This document shows, piece by piece, positions 28,040 through 37,687 of a DNA stretch of 64,000 nucleotides. Made by a program: the position numbers and the translations under genes. Location: NCBI RefSeq assembly GCF_026151655.1, contig NZ_JAMQPN010000008.1:62001-126000 (forward strand), given 5' to 3'. Within the stretch, counting starts at the first letter, position 1. Each line of letters opens with the position of its first letter. Below the pieces are notes generated by a model. The model worked only from the letters and a program-made list of their open reading frames with translations. It made no database searches and was not told where the DNA came from. This stretch comes from Leptospira soteropolitanensis (lineage in GTDB: Bacteria; Spirochaetota; Leptospiria; Leptospirales; Leptospiraceae).

Positions 28040-29641
28040 TTACATTCGAAATACACCAAAAGGTTTTCTTTCTTCTTTCCTTCTGCTGAGAATTGACAAT
28101 GCCCTTCCCAAAACTTTCCTTGTCTCGGCAGGATCAATGATCCCGTCATCCCAAAGGCGTGCGGAACTATACACTGCTGAAGACTTCTTTTCATAGTCTT
28201 CTAAAATTGGTTTTTTAAAAATGGATTCTTCCTCTGGTTGGATGGGTTCTCCGGCGGCTTCCTTTTGGTCTTTTTTGACTGTCCAAAGTACATTGGCTGC
28301 TTGTTCTCCACCCATCACCGAAATCCGCGCGTTAGGCCACATCCATAAAAATTCAGGAGCAAAGGCTCGACCACACATTCCGTAATTTCCGGCACCATAT
28401 GAACCACCAGTAACAATTGTTAGCTTCGGAACAGTAGTAGTGGAAACAGCGTTGACCATCTTAGCACCGTCACGGGCAATTCCGTTATTTTCGTATTTTT
28501 TTCCCACCATAAACCCTGTTATGTTTTGAAGGAATAAAAGTGGAATTCTTCTTTGATCACAAAGTTCAATAAAATGAGATGCTTTAAGCGCTGATTCTGA
28601 AAAAAGAACTCCGTGGTTTGCAATGATACCAACGGGATATCCATATACTTCGGCAAACCCAGTTACAATGGTTGTAGCATATAGTTTTTTGAATTCATGA
28701 AATCTGGATCCATCCACAATCCTTGCAATGATTTCTCTTGGATCATAAGACTTTTTTGAATCTCTTTCAATGATCCCGTATATTTCTTCTATGGGATAAA
28801 GAGGCTCTTCCGTTTCTTTTGGTTGTGATTCTTTTTTAGAATTTAGGTTTTTAATGATAGAACGAGTGATTTCCAAAGCATGAAAGTCGTCTTCTGCATA
28901 ATGGTCTGTTACACCAGATATACGACAATGTACATCTGCCCCACCTAACTCTTCACCTGTGACAACTTCACCTGTTGCTGCCTTCACTAGTGGTGGTCCC
29001 CCAAGAAAAATCGTCCCATTCCCTTTAACAATCACAGACTCGTCAGACATGGCAGGAATATAGGCTCCACCTGCCGTACAAGACCCCATAACGACCGCTA
29101 TCTGAGAAATTCCTTTAGCACTCATCCTTGCTTGGTTGAAAAAAATACGACCAAAGTGGTCTTTATCTGGAAACACTTCGTCTTGCATGGGTAAAAAAGC
29201 CCCGCCAGAATCTACTAAATAAATACAAGGAAGGGAATTGTTCTCAGCAATTTCCTGAGCGCGAACATGTTTTTTTACTGTGAGAGGATAATAAGTTCCG
29301 CCTTTAACCGTTGCATCATTGGCAACGATCATACAGTCCACACCTTCTACCTTACCAATGCCAGTGATGATTCCGGCAGAAGGAACTGGATCAGAATAAA
29401 CTCCTTCCCCGGCAAGACCACAAATCTCCATAAACTCGGTTCCTGAATCAATAAGTTCAGCAATCCTTTCTCTTGCCGTTAGTTTTCCGCGAGACTTATG
29501 TTTTTCGAGAGCTTTCTTCCCGCCACCTAACTTCACGTCATCGATAATTTTGCGAATAGGAACTATGGTTTCTAAATATGCAGTACGGTTTGACACAAAT
29601 TCTGAAGATTGCGGGTTTGTCTTGGAGATGATTCGTTCCAT
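28040..29641 (-). CDS. Acyl-CoA carboxylase, carboxyltransferase (beta) subunit
   Basis: 533 residues with both halves of the carboxyltransferase fold. The order is [13 protein letters not shown], then [40 protein letters not shown] and, in the C-terminal half, [12 protein letters not shown] and [15 protein letters not shown]. This matches the beta chain of methylcrotonyl-CoA or geranyl-CoA carboxylase (leucine or isoprenoid breakdown). The biotin carboxylase subunit is not beside it. The alpha/beta hydrolase gene ends 1 nt upstream, so the two are co-transcribed. Confidence 0.9.
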   Translation of the reverse strand: MERIISKTNPQSSEFVSNRTAYLETIVPIRKIIDDVKLGGGKKALEKHKSRGKLTARERIAELIDSGTEFMEICGLAGEGVYSDPVPSAGIITGIGKVEGVDCMIVANDATVKGGTYYPLTVKKHVRAQEIAENNSLPCIYLVDSGGAFLPMQDEVFPDKDHFGRIFFNQARMSAKGISQIAVVMGSCTAGGAYIPAMSDESVIVKGNGTIFLGGPPLVKAATGEVVTGEELGGADVHCRISGVTDHYAEDDFHALEITRSIIKNLNSKKESQPKETEEPLYPIEEIYGIIERDSKKSYDPREIIARIVDGSRFHEFKKLYATTIVTGFAEVYGYPVGIIANHGVLFSESALKASHFIELCDQRRIPLLFLQNITGFMVGKKYENNGIARDGAKMVNAVSTTTVPKLTIVTGGSYGAGNYGMCGRAFAPEFLWMWPNARISVMGGEQAANVLWTVKKDQKEAAGEPIQPEEESIFKKPILEDYEKKSSAVYSSARLWDDGIIDPAETRKVLGRALSILSRRKEERKPFGVFRM

Positions 29642-29642
29642 A

Positions 29643-30554
29643 TTAATCCTTATTCTGTTTGTTAAAATGAAAGGTTTTTGTTTTTTTATGTGAGAAGGAA
29701 TCTACAAAGTAATGGAGTTTTTCAAAAATCACTTCAGGACATTCTTCCATAGGAAGGTGTTTCGCTGGCAAAAAAACAAGACTACTTGTTCTAAGTGTTT
29801 CTTTCATGTATTCAGTTTGGTTTGGAGAAATTCGGAAATCTTCTTCCCCAATATAAATTTGGCGTAAACCTACAAAATTTTTTGCACCTTCTTCTATCTC
29901 ACGAAGAGCGTGTGTCGAACGATCTACGTTACGAACAAATTCCAAAGTGTTTTTGCGCGTTTTTCCCTCAAATAACAAGTGATACATGGTTTTTTCCCAT
30001 TCATAAGTCAGCTGATGAGCCTTATTCACAAGAAACAATTTATAAATTAACCGAAGCAGCGGTGGACGAAACAAAAAGGATAACACTTCGCCTAGCAGGG
30101 GTAAACGTAAAAAATGAAGTGGGAAATAAAAACGAAACTTTGGCAAATTCATAAATCCACCTAAAATGGATAAAGACTTATATTGATTTGCATGTTCTTT
30201 AAAGGTAAAACAGAGAATAGGAAGTGCATAATCAAAAGCCACAACATGAACCTTTTTGTCACCAACTACCTTTTCCAAAAATGGAGCCAAATAATGAGCT
30301 TGGAGACGATGTGATAGAGGCCCGTCCGGTCTTGCACTAAATCCAGTACCTAAAAAATCGAGTGCAATCACCCGGTAATGTGTGGATAACAAATTCACCA
30401 ATTTACGGTAGTTATATGAAGTAGTTAGAAAACCAGGCAAAAGAAGAATCGTCTCTTCCCCTTTCCCTTCATCCAAATAAAAAAAACGTAAGTCATCAAT
30501 TTCTACTGTTTTTCCAGAATTGATATGTTCTAACAAACTGGGTGTCATGTTCAC
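29643..30554 (-). CDS. Alpha/beta hydrolase with an Asp nucleophile
   Basis: 303 residues. The oxyanion region is [14 protein letters not shown] and the nucleophile elbow is [10 protein letters not shown], with Asp108 where many hydrolases have Ser. The layout is like the HDWG elbow of epoxide hydrolases and haloalkane dehalogenases. A catalytic His lies in [11 protein letters not shown] near the C-terminus. A cap domain is present. The start overlaps the alternative glmU stop by 4 nt. Soluble cytoplasmic enzyme; substrate unknown. Confidence 0.82.
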   Translation of the reverse strand: MNMTPSLLEHINSGKTVEIDDLRFFYLDEGKGEETILLLPGFLTTSYNYRKLVNLLSTHYRVIALDFLGTGFSARPDGPLSHRLQAHYLAPFLEKVVGDKKVHVVAFDYALPILCFTFKEHANQYKSLSILGGFMNLPKFRFYFPLHFLRLPLLGEVLSFLFRPPLLRLIYKLFLVNKAHQLTYEWEKTMYHLLFEGKTRKNTLEFVRNVDRSTHALREIEEGAKNFVGLRQIYIGEEDFRISPNQTEYMKETLRTSSLVFLPAKHLPMEECPEVIFEKLHYFVDSFSHKKTKTFHFNKQNKD

Positions 30555-31582
30555 TCCGTAAGACTTCCGTATAATTTTCTTAAATACTCTTCTTCAAATT
30601 CAAAAAGATTCATACCACGACGTGCCATGATTTTTTTTGTATCAAAAAGAAATTCTTCTAAGCGGTAACGTCCGCCGTGTTTTATCCAAGTAAAAGCAGA
30701 AACGTAACCTTGTATTCTAGATTCAACAATGTTACTAGCAATATCAAATACGGTTCCTGTATTCGACATCACTCCAATAGCAAGTTTTGTAAAAGGTCCT
30801 ATCAAAGATCCAAACTTAATGGTTCCAGTATTGACTACCGAATCACCGATCTTTAATTTCACAATTCCATAATTATTTTTTAAATCACTCGTCGTAGACA
30901 AAGCACCAAGATTTACCCATGTAGAAACAAAACTATGTCCGAGGAAACCTTCATGGTGTTTGTTGGTATAATCAAGTAAAATCGAATTTTCTACTTCTCC
31001 ACCAATGCGACACTGATTTCCAATGAGGCAGCCACCAGTAATACGAGCATTGTCAATTTGAGTATTTTTTCCAACAAAGAGTGGGCCCTCTAAAAAACTA
31101 AACGATGAAATTTTGGCTCCGTCTTCTATTAAGATAGGTCCATGAGTTGTATCAAAAACAACACCAGGATAGATGGTAGCTCCAGGATGGATATAAAGAT
31201 GTTTATCCTTTCCTACAATATGAAACCCTGCTTGTTTTGCTTTATACTTTTGGCGAAATCGCTTCCAATCTTTTTCTAAATTGAGAGTGTCCTCAATGAT
31301 AGAAGTGACTGTACCCAAAAGTTCCCAAGGTAAATAAGAATCAGAACTATAAATTGAATCGTATGTATCAAGGTTGGCTGGTAAAATATGAGGGTATCTT
31401 TGAAAAATTAATTTCTCAAAGAACGGATTTGGTCCTTTATAAAAAATCTTAGCTCCCGGATATTTGCGCTCTAGTTTTTCAAGTAAACTGACACCACCAA
31501 GATTCCATTCAAAAAAAGAATGAAATCTCGATAGAGGCTCAAGAGACGGGTTTCTTTTCGAATCGTCAAATAAGAGATTCAC
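30551..31582 (-). CDS. Alternative bacterial GlmU (TIGR03991-like)
   Basis: 343 residues. The N-terminal part (about 1-130) looks like the reduced nucleotidyltransferase domain of alternative GlmU proteins, with LLFDDSKRNPSLEPLSR at the very start. A left-handed beta-helix of hexapeptide repeats follows (about 135-290, including IHPGATIYPGVVF and LFVGKNTQIDNARITGG). This family acetylates glucosamine-1-phosphate and makes UDP-GlcNAc. Position 3 nt after glmS and downstream of glmM supports that job strongly. Shorter than classical GlmU (about 450 residues). Confidence 0.85.
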   Translation of the reverse strand: MNLLFDDSKRNPSLEPLSRFHSFFEWNLGGVSLLEKLERKYPGAKIFYKGPNPFFEKLIFQRYPHILPANLDTYDSIYSSDSYLPWELLGTVTSIIEDTLNLEKDWKRFRQKYKAKQAGFHIVGKDKHLYIHPGATIYPGVVFDTTHGPILIEDGAKISSFSFLEGPLFVGKNTQIDNARITGGCLIGNQCRIGGEVENSILLDYTNKHHEGFLGHSFVSTWVNLGALSTTSDLKNNYGIVKLKIGDSVVNTGTIKFGSLIGPFTKLAIGVMSNTGTVFDIASNIVESRIQGYVSAFTWIKHGGRYRLEEFLFDTKKIMARRGMNLFEFEEEYLRKLYGSLTE

Positions 31583-31585
31583 TGT

Positions 31586-33421
31586 TTACTCCACAGTTAC
31601 AGATTTTGCTAAATTCCTTGGCTGATCCACATTACATCCCCTAAGGATTGCTATATGGTAAGATAATAACTGCAAAGGAATGACAGCAAGCAGCGGCACT
31701 AATGCATCTGCTGTTTTTGGAATTTCAAACGTAAAATCTGACATTGATTTTATATCCGTATCCCCTTCCGTTACAATGGCAATCACCTTTCCTTTTCTTG
31801 CTTTGACTTCCTGGATATTGGAAATCACTTTTTCATAAGAACCATCTTTTGTTGCGATAAACACTACAGGCATATCTTCATCAATTAGTGCGATTGGTCC
31901 ATGTTTCATTTCTGCCGCAGGATAACCTTCCGCATGAATGTAGGAAATTTCTTTTAATTTTAATGCACCTTCGAGAGCTACAGGAAAATTGAACCCACGC
32001 CCCAAATAAAGGAAGTTAGATGCACGGTAAAAATGTTCCGAAATATTACGGATGTCATCGTCTTTAGTTAAAATTTTTGAAACTTTATCTGGAATCGAAT
32101 CCAATTCCAAAAGTAATGTTTGGTAATCGGATAACGATATAGAACCTTTTTTTAATCCTAAATATAAAGCCATCATCGTAAGAATCGTTACTTGGGAGGT
32201 GAATGCCTTTGTAGAAGCCACTCCAATCTCTGGACCGGCATGGAGGTAAGCACCTGCATGAGAAGCACGCGCGATAGAAGAACCCACTACGTTACAAACT
32301 CCAAAGATAAGGGCACCTTTCGACTTTGCCAGTTCAATCGCGGCAAGTGTATCCGCAGTTTCACCAGATTGAGAAACTGCAATGACAACATCCCTTTCCG
32401 TAACTATTGGGTTACGGTAACGAAACTCGGATGCGTATTCTACTTCTGTAGGAATCCGAGCAAGGTCTTCAAATAGATACTCACCAATAAGGCCTGCATG
32501 CCAAGAAGTTCCACAACCAACAAGGATCAAACGATCTGCATTTAAAAAACGATTCAAGTATTGATCAATGCCACTTAGGAATAAATGATGTTCCCGAGAC
32601 ACGAGTCGACCTCGCATAGCATCACGCACAGACTTGGGTTGCTCAAAGATTTCTTTTAACATAAAGTGTGGATATCCACCCTTTTCTATGTCTTCCAAAT
32701 CCAACTCTAGTTTTTGAATGAACGGAGTTTTAGTTACGTTTTCTAAGTTTTTTACCACAAGACTTCCGTCTTTAATGATAGCCATCTCTTGGTCATTTAG
32801 ATAAGTTACGTTGTTCGTATATTCTATGATAGGTGTGGCATCAGAAGCAACAAAGTATTCATCTTCACCGATTCCGATCACAAGAGGAGAACCTTTTCTA
32901 GCCGCAATCATAGTTCTTTCGTTATCTTTAGAAAGGATCACAATCGCATAGGCACCGACAACCTCATTCAAAGCCAGACGAACTGCTTCTTCAATAGGAC
33001 AATTGTTTTGTTTTTTAATTTCTTCAATTAAATGGATTAGAACTTCGGAATCTGTATCAGATTTAAACTTATGCCCGTTGCCTTCTAATTCTTTTTTGAT
33101 AGAACCGTAATTTTCAATAATTCCATTATGAATGATGGCTAGTTTTCCATCAGAACTTGTATGCGGGTGAGCATTTTTATCGTTGGGTTCTCCATGAGTA
33201 GCCCAACGTGTATGGCCAATTCCCAAGGTCGCAAGGAGTGTTCTGTCACCAATTTCTTTTTCTAAATCAGCGACTTTTCCTTTCTTTTTTACAATCTCAA
33301 GACCGCCATTTAACAATGCTACACCGGCACTATCATAACCACGGTACTCTAGTCGTTTGAGACCTTTGATGATGAGAGGGAGCGCCTCTCTTTTTCCTAA
33401 ATAACCTACGATTCCACACAT
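31586..33421 (-). CDS. glmS: Glucosamine-fructose-6-phosphate aminotransferase GlmS
   Basis: 611 residues. Makes glucosamine-6-phosphate from fructose-6-phosphate and glutamine, first step toward UDP-GlcNAc. The N-terminal Cys2 nucleophile sits in MCGIVGYLG, and the glutaminase motif RTLLATLGIGHTRWATHGEP follows. Two SIS sugar-isomerase domains carry CGTSWHAG and SQSGETADT, and the C-terminus ends in NLAKSVTVE as usual. It overlaps glmM by 16 nt and is followed by the alternative glmU gene, so the whole pathway is one transcript. Confidence 0.97.
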   Translation of the reverse strand: MCGIVGYLGKREALPLIIKGLKRLEYRGYDSAGVALLNGGLEIVKKKGKVADLEKEIGDRTLLATLGIGHTRWATHGEPNDKNAHPHTSSDGKLAIIHNGIIENYGSIKKELEGNGHKFKSDTDSEVLIHLIEEIKKQNNCPIEEAVRLALNEVVGAYAIVILSKDNERTMIAARKGSPLVIGIGEDEYFVASDATPIIEYTNNVTYLNDQEMAIIKDGSLVVKNLENVTKTPFIQKLELDLEDIEKGGYPHFMLKEIFEQPKSVRDAMRGRLVSREHHLFLSGIDQYLNRFLNADRLILVGCGTSWHAGLIGEYLFEDLARIPTEVEYASEFRYRNPIVTERDVVIAVSQSGETADTLAAIELAKSKGALIFGVCNVVGSSIARASHAGAYLHAGPEIGVASTKAFTSQVTILTMMALYLGLKKGSISLSDYQTLLLELDSIPDKVSKILTKDDDIRNISEHFYRASNFLYLGRGFNFPVALEGALKLKEISYIHAEGYPAAEMKHGPIALIDEDMPVVFIATKDGSYEKVISNIQEVKARKGKVIAIVTEGDTDIKSMSDFTFEIPKTADALVPLLAVIPLQLLSYHIAILRGCNVDQPRNLAKSVTVE

Positions 33422-34782
33422 TGTTTTACCCTCTTTAAGGTAGTTTCCAAATCAGATTTGGATTTAGTTTCAGTAATAACTCGAAAAATTGGTTCTGTAT
33501 TCGAAGGACGTATATGAATCCAAGAATCCGATACATACATCCAAAGTCCGTCTTTCTCAGAAATCACTTTCGGAGAAAATTCAGACTGAAATTTTTCATA
33601 AAGACTTTCTAATGACATACCCTTTGCCAAAGGAAAAGATTGTTTGTCCATATAAAGCAAAGGCAACTCATCGAGGAGAACATCCAATGTTTTCCCAGTT
33701 TCTGCCATCAAATTTAGGATATGTGCAATACCGGACAAAGTGTCCCGACCAAAAGAGGGAATCGTTGGATCAATCACGCCACCGTTCCCTTCTCCACCGA
33801 ACACTGCTTTGGTTTTAAGCATCTCTTCCACTACGTTTGCTTCTCCAACTTTACTGCGAATGACTTCGGCTCCAAATCGTGATCCTACTTCTTCGTTTAA
33901 AAAAGAAGTAGATAAGTTCACCACAACCTTTGACTTTTTTTTGACAGTGGATAAAACATTCATGAGTGCTAGTGGCAAAGTAAATTCTTCCGAGACAGCA
34001 CCTCTTTTAGGTGAAAATAAAACTAATCTGTCTGCATCTGGATCTAATGCAAAACCGATGTCTGCTTTGGATTTTTTGAAATAAGGTTCTACCGATTTTA
34101 AAGCAGCGGCAGTTGGTTCTGGTGGTCTTGGAAAAGTACCATTTGGGTTACAATTATGCGCCACAACTTTGCAACCTAACATCTGTAAAAATTTTGGCAC
34201 TACATAAGAGCCAGCACCACCTACGGCGTCCACAAATACAGTAAATTTTTTCTTTTTGATTTTGGCTACATTCACTCGTTTTAAAACAGAAGATAAATGT
34301 AGATCAATATAATCTTCACCAGAATCGATATAACCTTTTGGGAAAATTTGTTCTTTGGGATAAGTTCCATTTTGAATGATGGATAAAAGTTTTTTATTTT
34401 CCTCGGCAGAAAAGAAAAAACCTTTTTTAGAAATGAATTTAAATGCATTCCAATCCATAGGATTGTGTGAAGCGGATATCATTATTCCGCCATTTGCCCG
34501 GGAAAGATTCACAACCGCTTTTGTAGTCGGTGTTGGAACCAAACCTAATGTTAAAACTGAATTCCCGGAAGCTAACAATGCAGATGTGAGAAGTGATTCT
34601 AAATAAGGGCCACTTGGTCTTGAGTCCCGTCCAATAACAGCCGTTCCGCCATTCATCATAGAAGCAAAAGACTTTGAAAATGCCAGTGCTTCGTCTAAGC
34701 CAAACCCTTGTCCAATTTTACCCCGAACACCGGAAATAGAAATCATCAGGGAGGACAGATCATACTCTTTCGTAAATCGCAT
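33406..34782 (-). CDS. glmM: Phosphoglucosamine mutase GlmM
   Basis: 458 residues of the alpha-D-phosphohexomutase family. Active-site Ser is in MISASHNPMDWNAFK, the metal loop in FALDPDADRLVLF, and the sugar-binding loop GGEGNGGVIDP near 310. The C-terminal domain ends with the phosphate-binding RPSNTEPIFRV. It interconverts glucosamine-6-phosphate and glucosamine-1-phosphate. Phosphomannomutase is possible from the family alone, but the glmS and alternative glmU neighbours favour GlmM. A candidate promoter lies at 34821-34848. No clear Shine-Dalgarno sequence precedes the start. Confidence 0.9.
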   Translation of the reverse strand: MRFTKEYDLSSLMISISGVRGKIGQGFGLDEALAFSKSFASMMNGGTAVIGRDSRPSGPYLESLLTSALLASGNSVLTLGLVPTPTTKAVVNLSRANGGIMISASHNPMDWNAFKFISKKGFFFSAEENKKLLSIIQNGTYPKEQIFPKGYIDSGEDYIDLHLSSVLKRVNVAKIKKKKFTVFVDAVGGAGSYVVPKFLQMLGCKVVAHNCNPNGTFPRPPEPTAAALKSVEPYFKKSKADIGFALDPDADRLVLFSPKRGAVSEEFTLPLALMNVLSTVKKKSKVVVNLSTSFLNEEVGSRFGAEVIRSKVGEANVVEEMLKTKAVFGGEGNGGVIDPTIPSFGRDTLSGIAHILNLMAETGKTLDVLLDELPLLYMDKQSFPLAKGMSLESLYEKFQSEFSPKVISEKDGLWMYVSDSWIHIRPSNTEPIFRVITETKSKSDLETTLKRVKQCVES

Positions 34783-34820
34783 ACAATACTATCAAAGCTC
34801 GCGGATTCCCACTGCAAGTC

Positions 34821-34848
34821 TATCTTTTTGCTTTTTGGAATGTGTCAA
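34821..34848 (-). promoter_or_regulatory. Candidate sigma70 promoter for glmM-glmS-alternative glmU
   Basis: On the minus strand, TTGACA (34843-34848), a 16-nt spacer and AAGATA (34821-34826) lie 38 nt before the glmM start codon and downstream of the tRNA gene. The same AAGATA -10 occurs in the rpsT candidate promoter. Confidence 0.45.
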
Positions 34849-34886
34849 CGAAGTGGAATAAAAATGAAGATTGAAGAAAAACGGTT

Positions 34887-34959
34887 TGGGCGATGACAGG
34901 ATTGAACTGCCGACCCGCTGCTTGTAAGGCAGCTGCTCTCCCAGCTGAGCTAATCGCCC
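34887..34959 (-). tRNA. tRNA-Val (anticodon TAC)
   Basis: A full 73-nt cloverleaf on the minus strand. The acceptor arms GGGCGAT and ATCGCCC pair, the D-arm is GCTC/GAGC, the anticodon arm GCTGC/GCAGC encloses CTTACAA (anticodon TAC, Val), and the T-arm GGCAG-TTCAATC-CTGTC is intact. The discriminator base is A, and CCA is not encoded, so it is added after transcription. Confidence 0.97.
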
Positions 34960-35013
34960 GTTGTAATGACCAGTAAACCGGAGTTGTGATTTTTGTAAAT
35001 AAGATTTAGAAAT

Positions 35014-35037
35014 AAAAAAGGCCACCATCGGTGGCCT
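35014..35037 (-). terminator. Rho-independent terminator of rpsT
   Basis: On the minus strand, GGCCACC and GGTGGCC form a perfect 7-bp stem with a 3-nt loop, followed at once by a run of six T. It begins 26 nt after the rpsT stop codon. This is the clearest intrinsic terminator in the window. Confidence 0.93.
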
Positions 35038-35062
35038 CATTCCTTCTAGCTAAAAGCGATTG

Positions 35063-35338
35063 TTAGGCGGCTTTTGTCTCGATGGAGTTAATACGAAGAG
35101 CCATACGAGATTTTTTACGATCCGCATTTTTCTTATGGATCAGTTTTGTTTTAGCAGCTCTGTCCAACTTGGAAGAAAGTTTAGAAAATACTGTAAGTGC
35201 TTCTGTTTTGTTTCCAGATTTAATAGCTTTGAGAAGAAGGCGTGCGTATGTGCGCAATTCAGTGCGATCTTCACCATTTCGCTCTTTTCTACGAGCGGTT
35301 CTACGAATGTCTTTTTTAGATGATCTTAAATTAGCCAA
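35063..35338 (-). CDS. rpsT: 30S ribosomal protein S20
   Basis: 91 residues, the usual length. Very basic, all-helical; the N-terminus ANLRSSKKDIRRTARRKERN and the internal NKTEALTVFSKLSSKLDRAAKTKLIHKKNADRKKSR pattern (16S rRNA binding helices) are diagnostic; shown here in pieces, with key features at residues 2-20 and 45-80. It binds the 5' and 3' minor domains of 16S rRNA. Transcribed alone from the candidate promoter at 35367-35395 and ended by the terminator at 35014-35037. Confidence 0.97.
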   Translation of the reverse strand: MANLRSSKKDIRRTARRKERNGEDRTELRTYARLLLKAIKSGNKTEALTVFSKLSSKLDRAAKTKLIHKKNADRKKSRMALRINSIETKAA

Positions 35339-35366
35339 GGAATGTCCCCTACGAGGAATTTTTACT

Positions 35367-35395
35367 TATCTTTTGAGTACCACTCTGCCGGTCAA
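35367..35395 (-). promoter_or_regulatory. Candidate sigma70 promoter for rpsT
   Basis: On the minus strand, TTGACC (35390-35395), a 17-nt spacer and AAGATA (35367-35372) lie 29 nt before the rpsT start codon. Confidence 0.5.
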
Positions 35396-35460
35396 GGCGA
35401 AAGAGAAAAAAATAAGAACCAATTTTACCCTTACAGGACCCAAATCCCTAGGAGAAACCT

Positions 35461-35745
35461 ATGTTCCCCATTCTCATTTGGATCGATTCGGAACTCTATG
35501 AAATCCTAAAACAAAGGCATTTGGATTTGGGCCTTGTCACAAAAATGGCTATATTATCGCTAAAAGTAGAGGGAATGGAACCGGGAACCTTTGAAAAAGG
35601 CGAATCTGGTCATTACGAACGTATGGAACTCAGCCGGTATGATTTTTTTACTTTAAGTTTAATTTCTAGGGAGAAGGAAGTTGACCCGAACCTATTACTC
35701 TCGTATGCTTTCACAGAAGCTTTGTTGGAAATTTTGCGACTGTGA
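35461..35745 (+). CDS. Small protein of unknown function
   Basis: 94 residues, starting at ATG 35461 after TAGGAG (8 nt upstream). It contains no signal peptide or membrane segment. It is moderately acidic, with an ELYEILKQRHLDLGLVTKMAIL helix-like stretch near the start and a helical end (SYAFTEALLEILRL). The next gene overlaps its stop by 4 nt. It is the first of four coupled genes that end in a thiolase-like protein, and it is divergent from rpsT. No family recognised. Confidence 0.65.
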   Translation: MFPILIWIDSELYEILKQRHLDLGLVTKMAILSLKVEGMEPGTFEKGESGHYERMELSRYDFFTLSLISREKEVDPNLLLSYAFTEALLEILRL

Positions 35746-36881
35746 CTCCTGAAAAATCAAAATATCATTATATCAAAATTGAGTCCATTTCAGACATCGA
35801 TCCTATAAAATTATCAATTTCCCAAATCCAACAAAGATATATCGATAAAGATAACAATCGCTATGCGCTACGTTTCAACAAAGACACACGTAGAATCGAG
35901 ATTTTAAAACTCATCGGCAATCATTTTGAAGTAATTCCACATACTTCTTCTCCCCATTCTCATTCAACCGATGTTTCCAAACCTTCTCCGAACCAAAGTA
36001 CTTCTGCGGCGAGTCATCCTACGACACAAATTTCTGAAGGCTTAAAATCGAATCCAATCTTAGGAAAGTTAGTTAGTTCTCAATCACAAACACAGGCAAG
36101 TCCCACTGAAAAAAATTCAGAAGCTCCAAGCGAAAAAACAGGATTACCTTCTGAAGAAAATTTAATGAGAGAAGATGTGGATTTGAATATTTTCGAAGGA
36201 GAGGAACCACCTCCCGTTCAGGAAACTTTCTCCCATGCGGGTTTACTCAATACTCCGGATTTACCAACCCCTGAAGAACCGGAAGAAAAAACGATCCCGG
36301 AACCAAATGTGGCATTGGGAGAAGAGTCAAACGACAAAACCGCTTTCCAACAAATAGAAGATTTCATCAAATTATTAACTACCTATCGAGAAAGGGTCAC
36401 TGCCATCATTCGGAACTTACAATCCTCAAGAATTTTTGAACTTACTGGAGATCCTTCAGAAAATAAAAATATTGTTGGGAACTTTGCTCGTGAAATGGAA
36501 GCACAAGTTTTCGAAGCCATTGACAAAATGGTGGATCTTCACAAAGAAATGACATCATATCCTCGTCCTATTACGTATTATATCTCCAAAGCACCTGCAG
36601 AAAAAAGAGAAGAAATGAAATTTATTGAATCGGATAAAGAAAAATTAAACAGACTTCATCTGTTTGAAATGCAAAGACTTTCCGATACAATAGTTAAAGA
36701 CTTCAAAAAACTTAGTTTGCAATTATTGAATATTTTAAATCTGAAAAATGACATTCAGGTCAAACAATTACAATATGCAAATCAGTTGATGTATGTTGAT
36801 GCTAAAAACGCATCCCTTTATTTTGCGCAAGATTTGGATAAAACCATACTTGATATAGAGAACTGGAAACAATCGAAATGA
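35742..36881 (+). CDS. Protein of unknown function with a disordered middle
   Basis: 379 residues from GTG 35742, which overlaps the previous stop by 4 nt. The first 65 residues form an alpha/beta domain. About residues 65-205 are low-complexity and rich in Ser, Pro, Glu and Thr, likely disordered. The last 175 residues are helical, with coiled-coil-like heptads (KLNRLHLFEMQRLSDTIV). No signal peptide or catalytic motif. It overlaps the next gene by 4 nt. It may be a scaffold working with the next protein. Unrecognised. Confidence 0.7.
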   Translation: MTPEKSKYHYIKIESISDIDPIKLSISQIQQRYIDKDNNRYALRFNKDTRRIEILKLIGNHFEVIPHTSSPHSHSTDVSKPSPNQSTSAASHPTTQISEGLKSNPILGKLVSSQSQTQASPTEKNSEAPSEKTGLPSEENLMREDVDLNIFEGEEPPPVQETFSHAGLLNTPDLPTPEEPEEKTIPEPNVALGEESNDKTAFQQIEDFIKLLTTYRERVTAIIRNLQSSRIFELTGDPSENKNIVGNFAREMEAQVFEAIDKMVDLHKEMTSYPRPITYYISKAPAEKREEMKFIESDKEKLNRLHLFEMQRLSDTIVKDFKKLSLQLLNILNLKNDIQVKQLQYANQLMYVDAKNASLYFAQDLDKTILDIENWKQSK

Positions 36882-37672
36882 AAGAACTGTCGGAAGCAGA
36901 AACAAAAGCAATATTAGAAAAAATCAGATCAGAATATAAAGAACATGGGAAACTAAATCCAAAAGCCTTCGACCAATCAGGGTTTGAACAAAGATATTTA
37001 CAAATACTCAAACTCCGTGGCAACATCACGAAATTTTTAACGGAAGAAGTAACATTCCTCGAACAATTAAAATCAAAGTTCCAAGAACTAGCTGCGAAAA
37101 AAGAAGCAGCCAAAGCACAAACTTTAAATCGAATCATGGATGAATCTATTGAAAAGTTGGCAAATTACAAGAAGGTGGATTTCCATCCTCTCGCCAAAGT
37201 AGAAACACGTTATTTTTACGGAGCGATGTTGGATTTTACAGAAACAGAACTTCCTGTTCTTATTTATATCTTTAAAGGAACTCCCGAATATTCTTTTTTA
37301 CAAGATGCAGTTTTACAAGTGGAACGAATTGGAATGACAAGACGTGGCCTACCTTCCATGAAAATGCAAGAGTTCATTAAAACCTTACTCGATGCTAATG
37401 GGAACAATATCGTCATAGAAAAAGCTTCCCAAAATCTTTTGAAAGACGGATGTATTGCCTTAAAAAATATCATCGTCGCGGTGCAGGACCTAGTTTCTAA
37501 AAACAGAATCAATCCCGATCTAATTGTCCTAGTAAATGAAAAGGAATATCCGAATGCGCATAATAACTTTGGCGGTAAAAAATTTGGAGAAAGCCTCACT
37601 CGAATTACTGAACGCTGCAAACAAATCATACAAGATTTTCGAATGAATGCGTTGATGAATATGGAAGGTTAA
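36878..37672 (+). CDS. Helical protein of unknown function
   Basis: 264 residues, soluble, mostly helical. A coiled-coil-like segment near residues 45-85 (rich in Lys, Glu, Leu and Ala) is followed by a compact alpha/beta part with YFYGAMLDFTE and LVLVNEKEYPNAHNNFGGKKFGE near the C-terminus. It overlaps the previous gene by 4 nt, and the thiolase-like gene begins 15 nt after it. I recognise no family. Confidence 0.68.
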   Translation: MKELSEAETKAILEKIRSEYKEHGKLNPKAFDQSGFEQRYLQILKLRGNITKFLTEEVTFLEQLKSKFQELAAKKEAAKAQTLNRIMDESIEKLANYKKVDFHPLAKVETRYFYGAMLDFTETELPVLIYIFKGTPEYSFLQDAVLQVERIGMTRRGLPSMKMQEFIKTLLDANGNNIVIEKASQNLLKDGCIALKNIIVAVQDLVSKNRINPDLIVLVNEKEYPNAHNNFGGKKFGESLTRITERCKQIIQDFRMNALMNMEG

Positions 37673-37687
37673 TTCTAATGTGCCATC

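Noticed and set aside
34792..35040. Open frame of 82 codons on the minus strand
   Set aside because: It runs through the tRNA-Val gene and the rpsT terminator, so it is a chance frame.
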